NCBI GenBank assembly: GCA_964023275.1
Contig: OZ029917.1
Location: 30,890,005-30,954,004 of the forward strand
Direction: 5' to 3'
Length of the DNA: 64,000 nt
From: Norana najaformis
Taxonomy: Eukaryota > Annelida > Clitellata > Crassiclitellata > Hormogastridae
A program made the position numbers and the translations under genes. Below, one piece after another: positions 22,962 through 33,729 of this stretch (its first letter is position 1; every line of letters starts with the position of its first letter). Under the pieces are notes generated by a model. That model searched no databases. It was not told the DNA's origin and was given only the letters and a program-made list of their open reading frames with translations.

Positions 22962-23310
22962 TTTGACCCATGATAATACTTGAAAACATTCCTTTTATAC
23001 TCAGATAATGATTGAGAAGATCCTTTCACTCTCTTATAATGAATGAAAAAGATCATTTCACCTTCTGTAATAATTGAATAAGATCGTTTTACCCTCTGAT
23101 AATGACTGATTGAAAAAAATCATTTCATCCTCTGATAATGACTGAAAAAGATAATTTCACCCTCTGAAATGACTGATAAAGATCATTTCATCCTCTGATA
23201 ATGACTGAAAAAGATCATTTCACTCTCTGATAATGACTGGAAAAGATAATTTCTCCCTCAGATAATGACTGAAAAAGATCATTTCACCCTCTGTAATAAT
23301 TGAAAACTAA
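22962..23310. repeat. 32-bp minisatellite just upstream of a MAGI exon
   Basis: About 11 imperfect units built on GATAATGACTGAAAAAGATC plus ATTTCACCCTCT; clean units start at 23197, 23229 and 23261, giving a 32-bp period. The array ends about 30 bases before the splice acceptor at 23341. Each unit contains a pyrimidine run and TGAC-type words, so the array supplies or crowds the branch-point and polypyrimidine region of that intron. Confidence 0.85.
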
Positions 23311-23341
23311 GCATTCATGAGAGAAGGGTAACATCTTGCAG

Positions 23342-23645
23342 GTAATTATTATGGAACGCCTAAGCCGCCGGTTCCTGTTCATCTGAGGGGAAAGCCATAC
23401 ACAGGTCAGAGCAGCAGCAGCAGCAGTTGTCTAGCCGAACACAGTCATGGAGCATCGGACAAACAGAAACAGGGTCTTCCCTTCTCAAGCATCAGCAACA
23501 CCTACCGGCAAGAGGAGGAGAAAGAGGAGGAGGAGGAGGAGGATACAGAGAAGTCATCCTCTGCTGTTTGTTCAGCTTTGCAGAAATCACCGGCACACAG
23601 GCAGATGACCTCAGTTGACACTGGGATAACACATATCACTGGCAG
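23342..23645 (+). CDS. Magi: MAGI exon: linker after GK, poly-Ser and poly-Glu tracts
   Basis: 304 bases, acceptor CTTGCAG and donor GGCAG|GTATGT. With the G carried from 18398 it reads GNYYGTPKPPVPVHLRGKPY, matching the conserved NYYGTPKPP that follows GK in MAGI proteins. Further on there is a six-Ser run from a CAG/AGC microsatellite (about 23410-23427) and EEEKEEEEEED from a GAG microsatellite (about 23514-23550), both in frame and open. It leaves with two codon bases carried over, which does not fit the next exon found (43483, needs one), so at least one exon is missing in between. The repeat-encoded tracts are probably polymorphic in length. Confidence 0.88.
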
Positions 23646-24060
23646 GTATGTTGTTGGGTCTAATCAGGAAGCTTCTGAAGCACCTCTGGCTTCAGTTTAT
23701 GGTTGGGTCTAAGCAGGGTCAATAGGCTGAACAACACCTGGGTTCAGCCCAAGAAAACTAGCGAAATGGCTTATCTAGAAAATGCAATCCTGAAGCTTGG
23801 AGTCCAGTTGTGATCAAAGGGCTGATGAGATTCTAAGAGGGCTTGTCGTGAATTACCTGAATGTTGTTATTTGTTTGTCTTGTCTTTAGAGTTTATGAAT
23901 TGCAGATATTAGAATTAGAAAGAGCTATACTAGGTCAGGAAGACTGTCATCACAGCAAATTCGAGAGAAGCAAACCTCTCAGGCAATCAGCATAGAACCT
24001 CGCCAGCCTTTTGCTGCACTGTCTAAAGCCTAAAGTCTGGTGATTTTGATGTTTAACTGG
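23646..24060. other. Intronic sequence
   Basis: A short direct repeat (TTGGGTCTAANCAGG at 23654 and 23704). Nothing else recognised. Confidence 0.5.
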
Positions 24061-24345
24061 TAAGCAGTGCAAAACAGGTAATGGTAAAGGTAACGGACTT
24101 GTCTGAGAAACTCTGCAGAAGCATGGTTCTGGGGTCCAAGGATAACCTGGCTCAAGCGCAAACATAACCACAGAAATTCAATGACAGGACACCATTTTTA
24201 ACCTTCCAAGTTATGTTGGTACTCATTTACTAACCAAGGATAATCAGCAAAGGATGAGTCCACTCATCCATCCATCCTCAAAAAAGGATGGATGGATGGA
24301 TGGATGAGTGTGCTCCTGGTAGCATGGTGTTCCACTGACGGTCAC
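24061..24345. repeat. Dispersed repeat, family B, copy 1, with ATGG microsatellite
   Basis: GGACACCATTTTTAACCTTCC then GGTACTCATTTACTAACCA resembles CAAGATGCCAACTTGTGCTGGTATTCATTTACTAACCA at 28618-28655. An (ATGG)n tract lies at 24286-24305 with an inverted ATCC partner just before it. Likely non-coding interspersed repeat. Confidence 0.45.
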
Positions 24346-24464
24346 TATCCTTCTCTTCAGTTCGTGACCTGGGAGTGATTCTGGACCAGGAGCTTACTTT
24401 TTTTGGAGCGTGTGAAGAATATTTGTCAAACATGCTTTTACCACCTGTGCCAAATACAATACTA
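24346..24464 (+). mobile_element. L2/CR1-like LINE fragment, left of a nested MITE
   Basis: The translation VRDLGVILDQELTF is the very conserved reverse-transcriptase C-terminal motif of L2/CR1/Jockey-like LINEs (VRDLGVxxDxxLxF). The following NICQTCFYHLCQIQY continues the match up to the TA at which the MITE is inserted; the LINE resumes at 25048. Confidence 0.75.
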
Positions 24465-25047
24465 CAGTGCGGATGCGTTAACGCGCACCCGGTTTACCCA
24501 CAGTTCTGCATAACGCGAAGTGGTTGTATGTCCCCAAAGCCATTGACTTAACACGCCATATCGGTTAACACGTTTTACTACCGGGAATAAGGCTAATTAA
24601 AACAGTGGAGACGTCCTCTGGCAGCTGTAACATTCCATTCATTCCCGAATTTGGCATTCGCCCTACAAGTGGGAGGGTGTCTTCTAAATAAATGGGCCTG
24701 TGACTCAACCGCGGGAGTAAGCTAATTAGAACAGGAGGGATGGACATGGAAGCCTGGCTGGAACCGGTTTTAACTGTTAGGAGGGGGAATCTGTAGAACA
24801 AGGCTGGTATGGCCTGACCGGCACGACAGCAGATAGGTTGGCTGGCTGGGCGGCCAGCTGAGTACAGACCTGCCTGCCGTGCGAAGAGGAGCTTGGCTGG
24901 AGGGAACAGCGTGGGATAGGGGAGTGTGGGCGACCGAGTAGCAGAGGCGATATATTTCAACACTGTCCCGGGTAACGCCCGAACTGGTTTACACGCGGTT
25001 TCAAAGAGCGTGTCCCCCCACTGCTTCGCGTTAACGAGTCCGCACTG
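24465..25047. mobile_element. 583-bp pogo/Tigger-type MITE with TA duplication
   Basis: Left end CAGTGCGGATGCGTTAACGC, right end (reverse complement) CAGTGCGGACTCGTTAACGC, flanked by TA on both sides (24463-24464 and 25048-25049). The CAGTG...CGTTAAC layout is that of the pogo-type end at 1463-1483. The interior is GC-richer than its surroundings and without a transposase, so it is non-autonomous. It splits a LINE fragment. Confidence 0.85.
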
Positions 25048-25645
25048 TATATGCCTTTCCCTAACAACCCAGGCTGCAACATTCTATTCCATGCGTTTAT
25101 TTGCTCTAGGATTGAATATAGAAATGCTGGCTTTGCAGGCTTGGGACTCTCCTACATCTCGCAACTTCAGTCATTCCTAAATGCTGCTGTTTGCTTCGTT
25201 GGAGGTATCCCTGGGTTTGGCCACATCTCTGCCTTTATGTCTGAGGAACTAAACTGGCTGCCCATTCAGGAATGCATCAGATTCAATACTCTCGTTCTTG
25301 TATGTAGCTGCCTCACTGGATGCGCCCCACTCTACCTGTGGTAGCTTTGTGTTCCGACCTCCTTTGTCCCCGGCTGCGGATTGCTCGGTTGCTTCGGTGG
25401 TCCAGAATGACCTGCTTGTCCCATTGATCCGAACAGCCGTGGCTCAGTGCAGAAGTTTTGCTGTAGCAAAGTCCTACTTCTTGGAATGGTCTGCCTGGTG
25501 ACCTTTGACATGAGCGTCTCTGTCTTCCTCCCCCCTCTCTTCTGCAAGCACTTGAAGACCATTTTGTTTCCCAGTGGCTCTGGTTGTCTGGCCGGGAGAG
25601 CCTCTGATAAGTTTATCTTGAAGTGGTGCTTTATAAATTCTTGAT
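25048..25645 (+). mobile_element. L2/CR1-like LINE fragment, right of the MITE
   Basis: Continues the LINE interrupted at 24464: AFICSRIEYRNAGFAGLG, then LNAAVCFVGGIPGFGHIS, then LNWLPIQECIRFNTLVLV, matching the standard order SRLDYCN...QNAAARL...LHWLPV in L2-like ORF2. Frameshifts follow near 25340. It ends in GTGCTTTATAAATTCTTGATTATG, the usual tail form. Confidence 0.8.
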
Positions 25646-26230
25646 TATGATTATGGATACTCATCCAAGTACTAACCCTATTCAGTATGTCTTGCATTTA
25701 CTGCACCTAGCAGCAATCATACCATATGGCCGTGGCAAGTATAAGCTGTCTGATTGGGGCAATTCTTTTAGTATGTACAGTTGATTAGATCATTTAATAA
25801 TAATAATTGGCCATTGTTTTACCTGACTGTACCCTGTCATTGTACATTGTGGTTTTAATCTGCTAGATGAGACAGCTCAGTGAATTTATGTGATGACAAA
25901 ATAATCTGTAGTTATTCATGCTAGAGAATTGGTGATTTGTGTGGTTAACAAGTATACAGGAAAAGACTAGTAACAATTCAGTCAAAAGTCTCAGATATAC
26001 TAGACATTATTCCTCTTGTGCGAAGATTGTAATTTGAAGAAAATCAATCTGGGGTCTCATGCCACATGACAGTTTGTCAGCTGAGCTGAACTGTGGTCTG
26101 ATAGGTCAGTGGAAGGCGCTGTATGCTGTGGTGCTGGCATTTTGGTAGACTAAGGTAATCTCATGTCTAGCTGTTGAACAGAGTTGGATTAAGAAGTGAC
26201 AATCAAAAACTTAATGTCGTTTTCTTATCA
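25646..26230. other. Intronic sequence
   Basis: A family-B-like word (ACTCATCCAAGTACTAACC) at about 25658. Otherwise nothing recognised. Confidence 0.45.
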
Positions 26231-26232
26231 AT

Positions 26233-26436
26233 GGGGAGCTTACTGGCTCAGCCATGGAAGTCTAATTGGCTCAGCTGTGGGGTCTTAGTAGCACAGTGAT
26301 GGAGATCTAATTGGCTCAGCGATGGGGTCTAATTGGCTCAGCCATGGAGATCTTAGTGGCTCAGCCATGGAAGTCTAATTGGGTCAGTACAATTGATCGA
26401 AGTCTAAGTGGCTAAGCCAGGGAGGTCTAAATGATT
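26233..26436. repeat. ~24-bp minisatellite
   Basis: About nine imperfect units of the form TCTAATTGGCTCAGCCATGG plus AGG/A. The best units are between 26260 and 26385. Confidence 0.8.
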
Positions 26437-27240
26437 CACTGTCTGCCTTGAAATATTTTAGGCTGAAGGTTCTTTTACATGCTATGCACTTAATTTCAAA
26501 ATGACATAATGTAAAATGCTATATTAGAGGCCCAGTTTAAAAGAATATTGATGAATATATCAGCTGAATAAACCAAAATTTATTTTCTTTATTTTTTATT
26601 AATATCTTGTGTTCAGCATGTTTGCATTCAGTTAGTTTTCCTCATGCTGATTCGAAGCGTCATTTGATTTTTTCCATGCAATCTTTTAAATGTACTATAG
26701 GTGGATTCTGATAATAGCTTATATGTGGCAGAAAATGGTAATTAGTAGTACTTGTATGTGGCAGGAAATGGTACAAGTGATTGGTTTACAAATAGATGAA
26801 TAAAAGATACCACAGATGTATTCTGACATTTTCAGTGACCTTAATTCTGTGATCTTGCTTTGAAATCTTTGAGGTTTTTAACTCCATTGATGAAGCTGCA
26901 GATGGCTTGAATAATGGCTCTTGGCATCTTTATCAAGTAATTCGGCCTCTGGACCGTGTCTGTCTTATCTAAATTGTTAGCGTTTCAAGTGTTGCCTAAT
27001 TGGTGTCGGCTCTCTTGCTCAGAAGCTATGAAAACACTGCCAACTGTTTAACAGTAAAGAACAGTTTGCATCAATGCAGCGTTCTTTGTGAGAAATGCAA
27101 ATTATTGTCAATGAGAGAATTGGTTGATTCAGTTGGTTCTGTGTTTCTTTAGCATTTGTTGAGCAGGTAAGACTTAAATGAAACCATAGAATTAAGCATG
27201 CAAAGAATTGAATGGAAAAGCTACGTATAATCTGAAGGAT
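26437..27240. other. Intronic sequence
   Basis: AT-rich, no coding or repeat signal recognised beyond a duplicated TATGTGGCAGNAAATGGTA (about 26722 and 26756). Confidence 0.5.
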
Positions 27241-27244
27241 TCTA

Positions 27245-27775
27245 TTCTAATCTTAAAACTTCTGTAGCACTTCAACCAGTACTAAATTCTTCAGTCAGTA
27301 CTAAATTCTGCGTCCAGGCTAATATCACATCTTCCTCGTTTCCCTCATACCTCAGATTACATCATTCAGCAGCTTCATTGGCTTCATGTCCTATCTTGTA
27401 TTCAGTTTAAACTATTGTATTTGGTAGTTGGAGCTCACATAGGCCAGGCTCCAAAATATCTTTGTGATCTTATTCGGCCTCCACAATTCAGTACCTTTTC
27501 CGTCGTCTACGTTCTCTAGGTCGTCTGGATCTATTTGTTCCTCATGTTAAGTCCTCGCTTGTGCAGCAGAGGGCTTTTGATGTTGTTGGCCCATCTCTGT
27601 GGAATGAACTTCCTCTATCGTTTCGTGCAAGGGTCACTGTTGGTGAGAGAGCTCAGTCAGCTCATTGTTTAAAGACGCTCTTATTTTCCAGGGTTCTCAT
27701 GCTGGAAGCGCTTCTGAGTAGTTTGTTCTGTAAGAAGCGCTATATAAGTTATCAAATACAATACAATACACTATT
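27245..27775 (+). mobile_element. L2-like LINE 3' fragment with TACAA tail
   Basis: The translation across frameshifts gives LHWLHVLSCIQFKLLYLV, GQAPKYLCDLI and VQQRAFDVVGPSLWNELPLS, in the order of L2-like ORF2 C-termini. It ends AGCGCTATATAAGTTATC followed by the ATACA-repeat tail at about 27752-27772. 5'-truncated and inactive. Confidence 0.75.
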
Positions 27776-28504
27776 GGAAAACAGTGAAAAACATCAACTG
27801 ATGGTCATTTCAAAGTAAAATTGATATGTTTGCCAGTAGAGTCAAAACCCAGTAGTTTAAACTATATTGCACTAGTTTCTTCATTACTGTTTACTGAATT
27901 TATAACATTTGATTAATGATTAGTTTCTTAATGAGCTGATTGTTTACACTTGATGTAAGAAGCAAAACTAATATGAAAATTTCCCAATGGAAATTTTAAA
28001 ATGAGACCTATTGTTTGAAAGCTCAGCTCACTTGGAATGCCGCTGAGAATCCTCTAAAGTAATTAAACCATCCTCTGAGTTCTGCTCTTAACTTCTTCAA
28101 GAATGGAAACTGAAGACCCGGTTGTGAGACGCTGTGTGCTATTCCACTGCAAACGAACTGCAAGGCCTTCAGTTAGCTGATGTTTTGCCACAGTTAAATC
28201 TGAGAAAGTATTCCAACTGACGGTTACTGGTTGGTTCTATGGTATATTTTCCTACCAGTCTAGGCACAGATTGGGATGGCCTTCTGTAGATAATATTTAT
28301 GGTAAATATGTTTCACTTCTTTGCATATCTGTTACAGCTAAGGCATCTGTTCGCACTGAGGTTGAATGAGACGATTAAAATTCAGTATATAAATACTCAG
28401 ATATAGTCAACATCCTTGTCACACTCAAGCAGTTTCTATGCCTTAGCTTGATTAATGCCTTAATTAATACCTAGTAAATTAAGTAATCAGTGCAGTAAGG
28501 CTAA
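27776..28504. other. Intronic sequence
   Basis: Nothing recognised. A faint LINE-end-like word near 28100 was not convincing. Confidence 0.5.
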
Positions 28505-28740
28505 CAAGGTGAAGGTAACATGCTGCTTAGCCTCTGTAGAGACTCCTCAGAAGTGTGGTAATGAGGTGAACAGATCATTTGGCTGAGGTGCAGACATGAC
28601 CAAGGCAATCCAGTGACAAGATGCCAACTTGTGCTGGTATTCATTTACTAACCACTAAAAGATTGATGGCTGAATGGGAACCAGCTGGAATGGTATTCTA
28701 TGGACTCGTCTAAGTACTAACTGAGCTAACATTACTAAAA
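28505..28740. repeat. Dispersed repeat, family B, copy 2
   Basis: Shares AAGGTAAC near its start, then CCAGTGACAAGATGCCAAC and GGTATTCATTTACTAACCA with the 24061-24345 copy, and ACTCGTCTAAGTACTAAC with 25658. Confidence 0.45.
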
Positions 28741-28807
28741 TTTGCTGCACCTGCCATTGATGTATGAACAATGCTAACTGGCCGCCCACTTGCAGTAAGC
28801 ATGTTAT

Positions 28808-29790
28808 ACCGTACTTTCCGGACTATAAGTTGCGCCTTAGTGTAAGAAGCAGTGACACAAAAATGGCAGAATTTTAGTAAAATCAATACATAGGTCGCAC
28901 TGGTATATAAGACGCACCCATACACAGATTGCCAGTCACAACGCATACGAGCGCATTTGCTAACAACGGCAGTAAATACTTGGTCATCATTAGCAAATAA
29001 CTGCTCAAGCATAACTGTTGAAATAAAATTACTTTAGCACTTTTGAATTAAAGATTTAAACATTTATTATTTGTGGTTTGATAGTTATTACTTGGTTCTG
29101 TAAGTAAAACCAGCCAACTGAAGGCATCCAATGATAATATATTGAATGTTAGTAAGGCAGTATTATGTAGAGGGAAGAATAAATACTAGCAAATCTTCAG
29201 CCTCCCAATCCTCCCATGCGGCGTCGTGACCCCCTCTTTTGTCGCGCTATCCAAGAAAGCCACAAAGTAAGCCTGGCAGGACGTGCCGACACTCGGCTTC
29301 TCAGGCCCGCCGCTGCCGCGACCACCGCCGCTGCCGCTCTTTTGTTACCCTTTCAAAGAAAGCTGCCACGTTAGCAGTGCGCCCCTACACCCCGCTTCTC
29401 TGGGGTCTGCCGTGGGAGGCTGCATGACTCAACATAGGCATAGATCGTTGGACGCGGCAGAGGTGGAGGTCACGAGGCGCTGCAGGGGCGGAGGGTGGCG
29501 AGATGTGGCAGAGGCTGCAGGACGAGATGGGCTAGCAGCCAAGCGTACCGTGAACTCTATCGGTTCAGTGAGGACTGGACGCTGTCTGCAAGCCTAGTAC
29601 TGCTTTCACTATGTATACTCCGCGTTTCGTAAATGTGATTTAATTTATTTAATTTAAATTGTTATCGGTCTTTGCTGACTATATGTAGATACTTTGAAAA
29701 ATTTATAAAATTTCTGCACATAAGTCACATTGTTAAATAAGACGTACCCCTAGAAATTCGTGTCTTATATTCTGGAAAATTCGGGTCTTA
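28808..29790. mobile_element. Inverted-repeat element with CpG-rich core
   Basis: The left end TACCGTACTTTCCGGACTAT and a right end close to its reverse complement (CTTATATTCTGGAAAATTCG at 29763-29782) define about 980 bp. Inside the left end are GCGCCTTAG and AGACGCACCC, inside the right end AGACGTACCCC, also inverted-like. The interior 29205-29600 is GC- and CpG-rich with a ~100-bp duplication (TCTTTTGTCGCGCTATCCAA at 29236 against TCTTTTGTTACCCTTTCAAA at 29337). No transposase recognised; the pogo-like end pattern makes a non-autonomous DNA transposon likely. Confidence 0.6.
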
Positions 29791-30894
29791 ATTATATTCA
29801 ACATCAGCATAGATAGCCACCAGAATATGAATTTTCAGTGCTACTTACTTACTTAGTACTTAGGCCTTCCTGTGCAGATCCTTACATCGGGCAATGCAGC
29901 TTTTTTGACAAACTTTTTTTGTTTTTTTTTAATTTATTTTTTATTATTTACTTTTCTTTATTTAATTATTTTGACAAACTTTAGTACAGAATGGGAAATT
30001 CAGTACTAAAGTTTGTTAAAATAATTAAGATTAGCAATTGTTCAGATTTTTTCTTAATTATCAGTGTGACTGTGGTCAAAGTGAGATTGATAATTTGCCT
30101 ACCTTCAGCAGTTGTTGCATTGTCCTGCATAAATATTTGACTACAGTTGCTATTACTTGAGTTTGTATGTAGTACAGATCTGATTGTTATCCCAATTTCT
30201 CAACGCAACAGCCAAACTTGCGTAGTTATTCCTTTGGGATAGTACTACTGTCATAGTTATATTATATAATGTACTAGGTACATCAAATGTCCAAGTGAGG
30301 CGCAGTGACTATCTTACAATGCAGGCTTTGTTGTAATGGGATCAATAGTATGGTATCCACATTTTTTGCATTAATGAAGCCTTGCTTAAATACTGCAAAA
30401 ATGTGGAAATTGCAGTGAAAATGCAAGAAGGCAGTTGATTCTTGGAAAGATACAAAAGATATTAATAAGCTTGGAAATTGAGAGACCTGGTGTTTTAATT
30501 ACTAGTTTTAATTAACTTTTGAAGATCCTGTGGTTATTGCTGTTAATATCCAAATGAAATGCCGTTGCTATTGTAGACTGAATCTATATATATATATTCT
30601 CGACATGTTTATCAATTCCACTTGATTTTACTATTGTATAAACTGTACTTATTATGGACCTAGTTATGCGTATATTAGAATAGGCGTTTGTGTTGACTAA
30701 CGTAATTACTCAGTTAAAATACTTGGCCGGCTTAGGATGTTCAAACTAATCAAAATAGCAAGGCCAGCATAGGTTCTAAAAATATATTAAGTACGGGGAA
30801 CAAAGGATGGTTTTCTGAACTAATTTTTACGGGTGATCAATGTGGATGTTGATGGATTATTTTAATCGCAATCTGCCATGGTTTGCGAGTCATT
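29791..30894. other. Intronic sequence
   Basis: Contains an inverted pair, TTTGACAAACTTTAGTAC (29969-29986) and GTACTAAAGTTTGTTAAAA (30003-30021), able to form a hairpin, and an (AT)n run at 30587-30598. No coding signal. Confidence 0.5.
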
Positions 30895-31640
30895 ACGAAT
30901 GATATTTCAAACTGATGTTTCGATTGCCAGCTAATCGCGATTTTACTTGTGGGATTTTCGACCAATGGCGACACGTTGCTATTGGAAGTCGTCAGCCAAT
31001 GAGGGGACACAGTAGACGCGACTCCTTATCTTTTGTAAACAAATGAGCAGACGAAGATTTCATAGAAGGACTATGAAATCGCTACAAGTATTGGTGAAAG
31101 AGGCAGACGATAATTTCGGGCAATAGGAAACCTTATGACAATGGAAGATTCACTGTGAAAACCGTTGAAGTAGTCAGTTCACGGCTGGCTTTTGGACAGG
31201 AAAGTCCTCGTTGCGATTCAGCGTGACTCCGAGAAATAAGTGGTCAGTTGCGGACTTGTCAAGTCGGACTGCATTCTCGAATGATGAGCATATAAAGGCT
31301 CATGTTTTTAAATTAACCTGTGTTCCGTTGTGAAATGACAAAGTTTTCATCGAGAAACTAACGTCAGAAATTCGTGGATTAAGTCCATGTAAGTGCGTCA
31401 ATACAGACTTAGTGGCGTGAGTCGAAAGGAAGCAAAGATACCTAGTTTTCGACTCTACAGTGCAACTCCATCTCATCAAGGAACCATTCCTTTGGACGGT
31501 TACGATTGAATTGTGTGAATTCCATTCCTTGAACTGCAAGGAACTCGCTTAAAGTACCTACTACGAGAGACATTTAATCGATGGTCTACAAGGTATGTCG
31601 GCGTGGTGAATAGAATTGTTTGTGCAGAGACAGCTAGTGG
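30895..31640 (+). promoter_or_regulatory. CpG-dense island, possible internal promoter or young insertion
   Basis: CpG dinucleotides are clearly denser here than in the flanking intron. Three CCAAT words in both orientations lie within 40 bases (ACCAATGG 30961, CTATTGG 30979, GCCAATGA 30995), and a TATA-like CATATAAAGG is at 31288. Good splice-donor words follow (ACAAG|GTATGT after 31592, TAGTG|GTGAGT after 31636). An alternative first exon of MAGI is possible. No downstream exon with fitting phase was found, and a transposable element could also explain the CpG content. Confidence 0.25.
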
Positions 31641-32862
31641 TGAGTGACAATCTAACCATTCTACATCGATGCAAACTCACTACAACTTACAGTGAAACTG
31701 TTTCAGACTTTATCAAAGAGTCAGTATACAGGGTTAAAATGGCCATCAAAGCTTGTGGGTGGGTAGAATCATAGATTTAGGCTTGATAAGAAGCTGGCCT
31801 TAATTAAGAATTAATTAAGATATTGAACTATATAATATATTGATTGATTTGCAACAAGTGACTTTGTTCATTTTTATTCAGTCATACATTATGATACAAG
31901 ATGGTAGTGGAAAAATACGAGCTATTGTAAATATCATTACAATTTCCGCTAGATATGACATGTTGATTTGAGTCTGACCTATAATTATCATATCAGGAGA
32001 CTAAACCCCAATTAACATGTGTATCTACTTACTGGCTAAAACAAGCTTGTAGGTACCATGGTGTAATGTAAAGTGACTGCAATCTATGGTCACCAGAACT
32101 GGACAAGAGAGTATTAGACACAAGGGGGTTACATCTCATCTGAGGATGAGACTTGCCAAATTACTTCCAGTTCACTGCAATCTGCTCTCAAGCTAAGTAG
32201 TAATTACTGTTGCCGCTACTAAATGTAAGCCAGACAAAATTGAAAAGGACAAACACTTTTCAGCACTTGACTAAACTAAAGTTAGAGTTAGCTTTAACGA
32301 ACTACAGCACCAGCGCATATCTTCACCTTCCATGTGGTGCAGGATGCTGTTGAAGAAGAAGAAGCGCACCTACCCTGAGGCAGCCATGGGTATGAAGCAT
32401 TGGCAACTTTAAATTTCTTAGCCTCAGCATATGAGGGTGGGTGGCCAGACCTATCCCTCACTGCCCGATCTTTCCACTGACAGACTACAGTCAGTGTACT
32501 CATTCTGGCTGAGTTGACTAGGGGCACAAGTGGAGCTGAATCTTGAAGCAGATTTCTTCTACAATTATTTCATACCCTTTAAATTTTCAAAAGATAATGA
32601 CAGAGATGGATGTGATGAGACTGCAAATGATACGTGCAGTGACTGCGGATGATATATGCTGGGGTTATTAACGTCTGCTCTAGACACAACGGCTGTCATT
32701 AGATTAGATTCGGGTGACATAATTGTCTCTGCGTTGATGTCATTTTCTCTATTTCTGTTTCAGTCGTCCTTTTGGTCATCTTCATCATTCAGATGGTCAG
32801 GCAGGTCTTCTCACACGTATGTACCTCTTGTATAAGTATTCCCTTGTCTTTGTTTGCGATAC

Positions 32863-32895
<33 letters not shown>

Positions 32896-33729
32896 CTTGT
32901 ATGAGTGTATGCATAACTATTCATAGGTTTGCCATCTTTCACTGACATTTATTGGGTGTGGGGATGAATGTTGAGTTCTGTTGGTGATTCAGCTGGATTT
33001 TGTCATTCTAATGTAAGGAGGTTGGTCATGGCTCTGCCTTCATGTACGCACACACATATGCAGACAGACACAGAGACAGACAAAGATAGACACTCATATC
33101 TTATCTTTTGTCTTTTGCCATGGACATTTGCTCAGTCTTCCTAGTTTAGGTCATATTTGCTGGCGAAATATGTTTGGGTCTTGGTCTGTTGGATATTTCT
33201 GATCATGAATTCACTGACCATTGTTTACTGTCACGAATGACATTCCCTTGACATGCAATTACTTGTGCATGGGAAGAGTTTGTCCTTCTGAGTTTGTCTG
33301 TCTGTGTTTTAGCCGAGCTCTGTAGATTTGTTCATCTGTTGCTCTGAGTGATTTTTATCTGAGAGTCAAGCATATTATTGAAGTACAGTTTTACGCAATC
33401 AGCCACAGAGACACACTCAGCCTATCTGTTCCAAAGAAAGATTCTTATTATTACTGCTTATCTTTTTACTAAGGGAGCAGTGATCCCTCTAAATTTAAAA
33501 AGTTCAACTGGGAGCACAAAAGAACTGTCTGGAAATTCAGGTTTGCCTTTAGCTGTGTCTTGGAAGATCCTTTTAAAATATGCAACTACATTTTAGCGCT
33601 GTCATGCCCCTTTAAATGAGACACGCCCCTAGAAATTCACGTAAACACCACCGCTACTTACATGTATAGTCCAAAATATGGTAAGCTGATCCAGCTGCTT
33701 CAGTGCAGGATGGTTGGAGGGGATTGGGG
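31641..33729. other. Intronic sequence with an AT/GT microsatellite
   Basis: A microsatellite at 32864-32896, (AT)n followed by (GT)n. A segment at 32290-32570 looks like an interspersed repeat (GCAGCCATGGGTATGAAGC, GGTGGGTGGCCAGACC) but has no second copy in the window. No exon recognised. Confidence 0.45.

Noticed and set aside
22962..23310. CRISPR-like array
   Set aside because: The repeats are contiguous and imperfect with no spacers, and the genome is eukaryotic.
25332..25697. 121-codon minus-strand ORF
   Set aside because: Antisense shadow of the L2-like LINE reading frame.
29239..29597. Arg-rich + strand ORFs in the CpG-rich core
   Set aside because: GC content leaves frames open by chance; there is an internal DNA duplication but no protein-level conservation between its two units.
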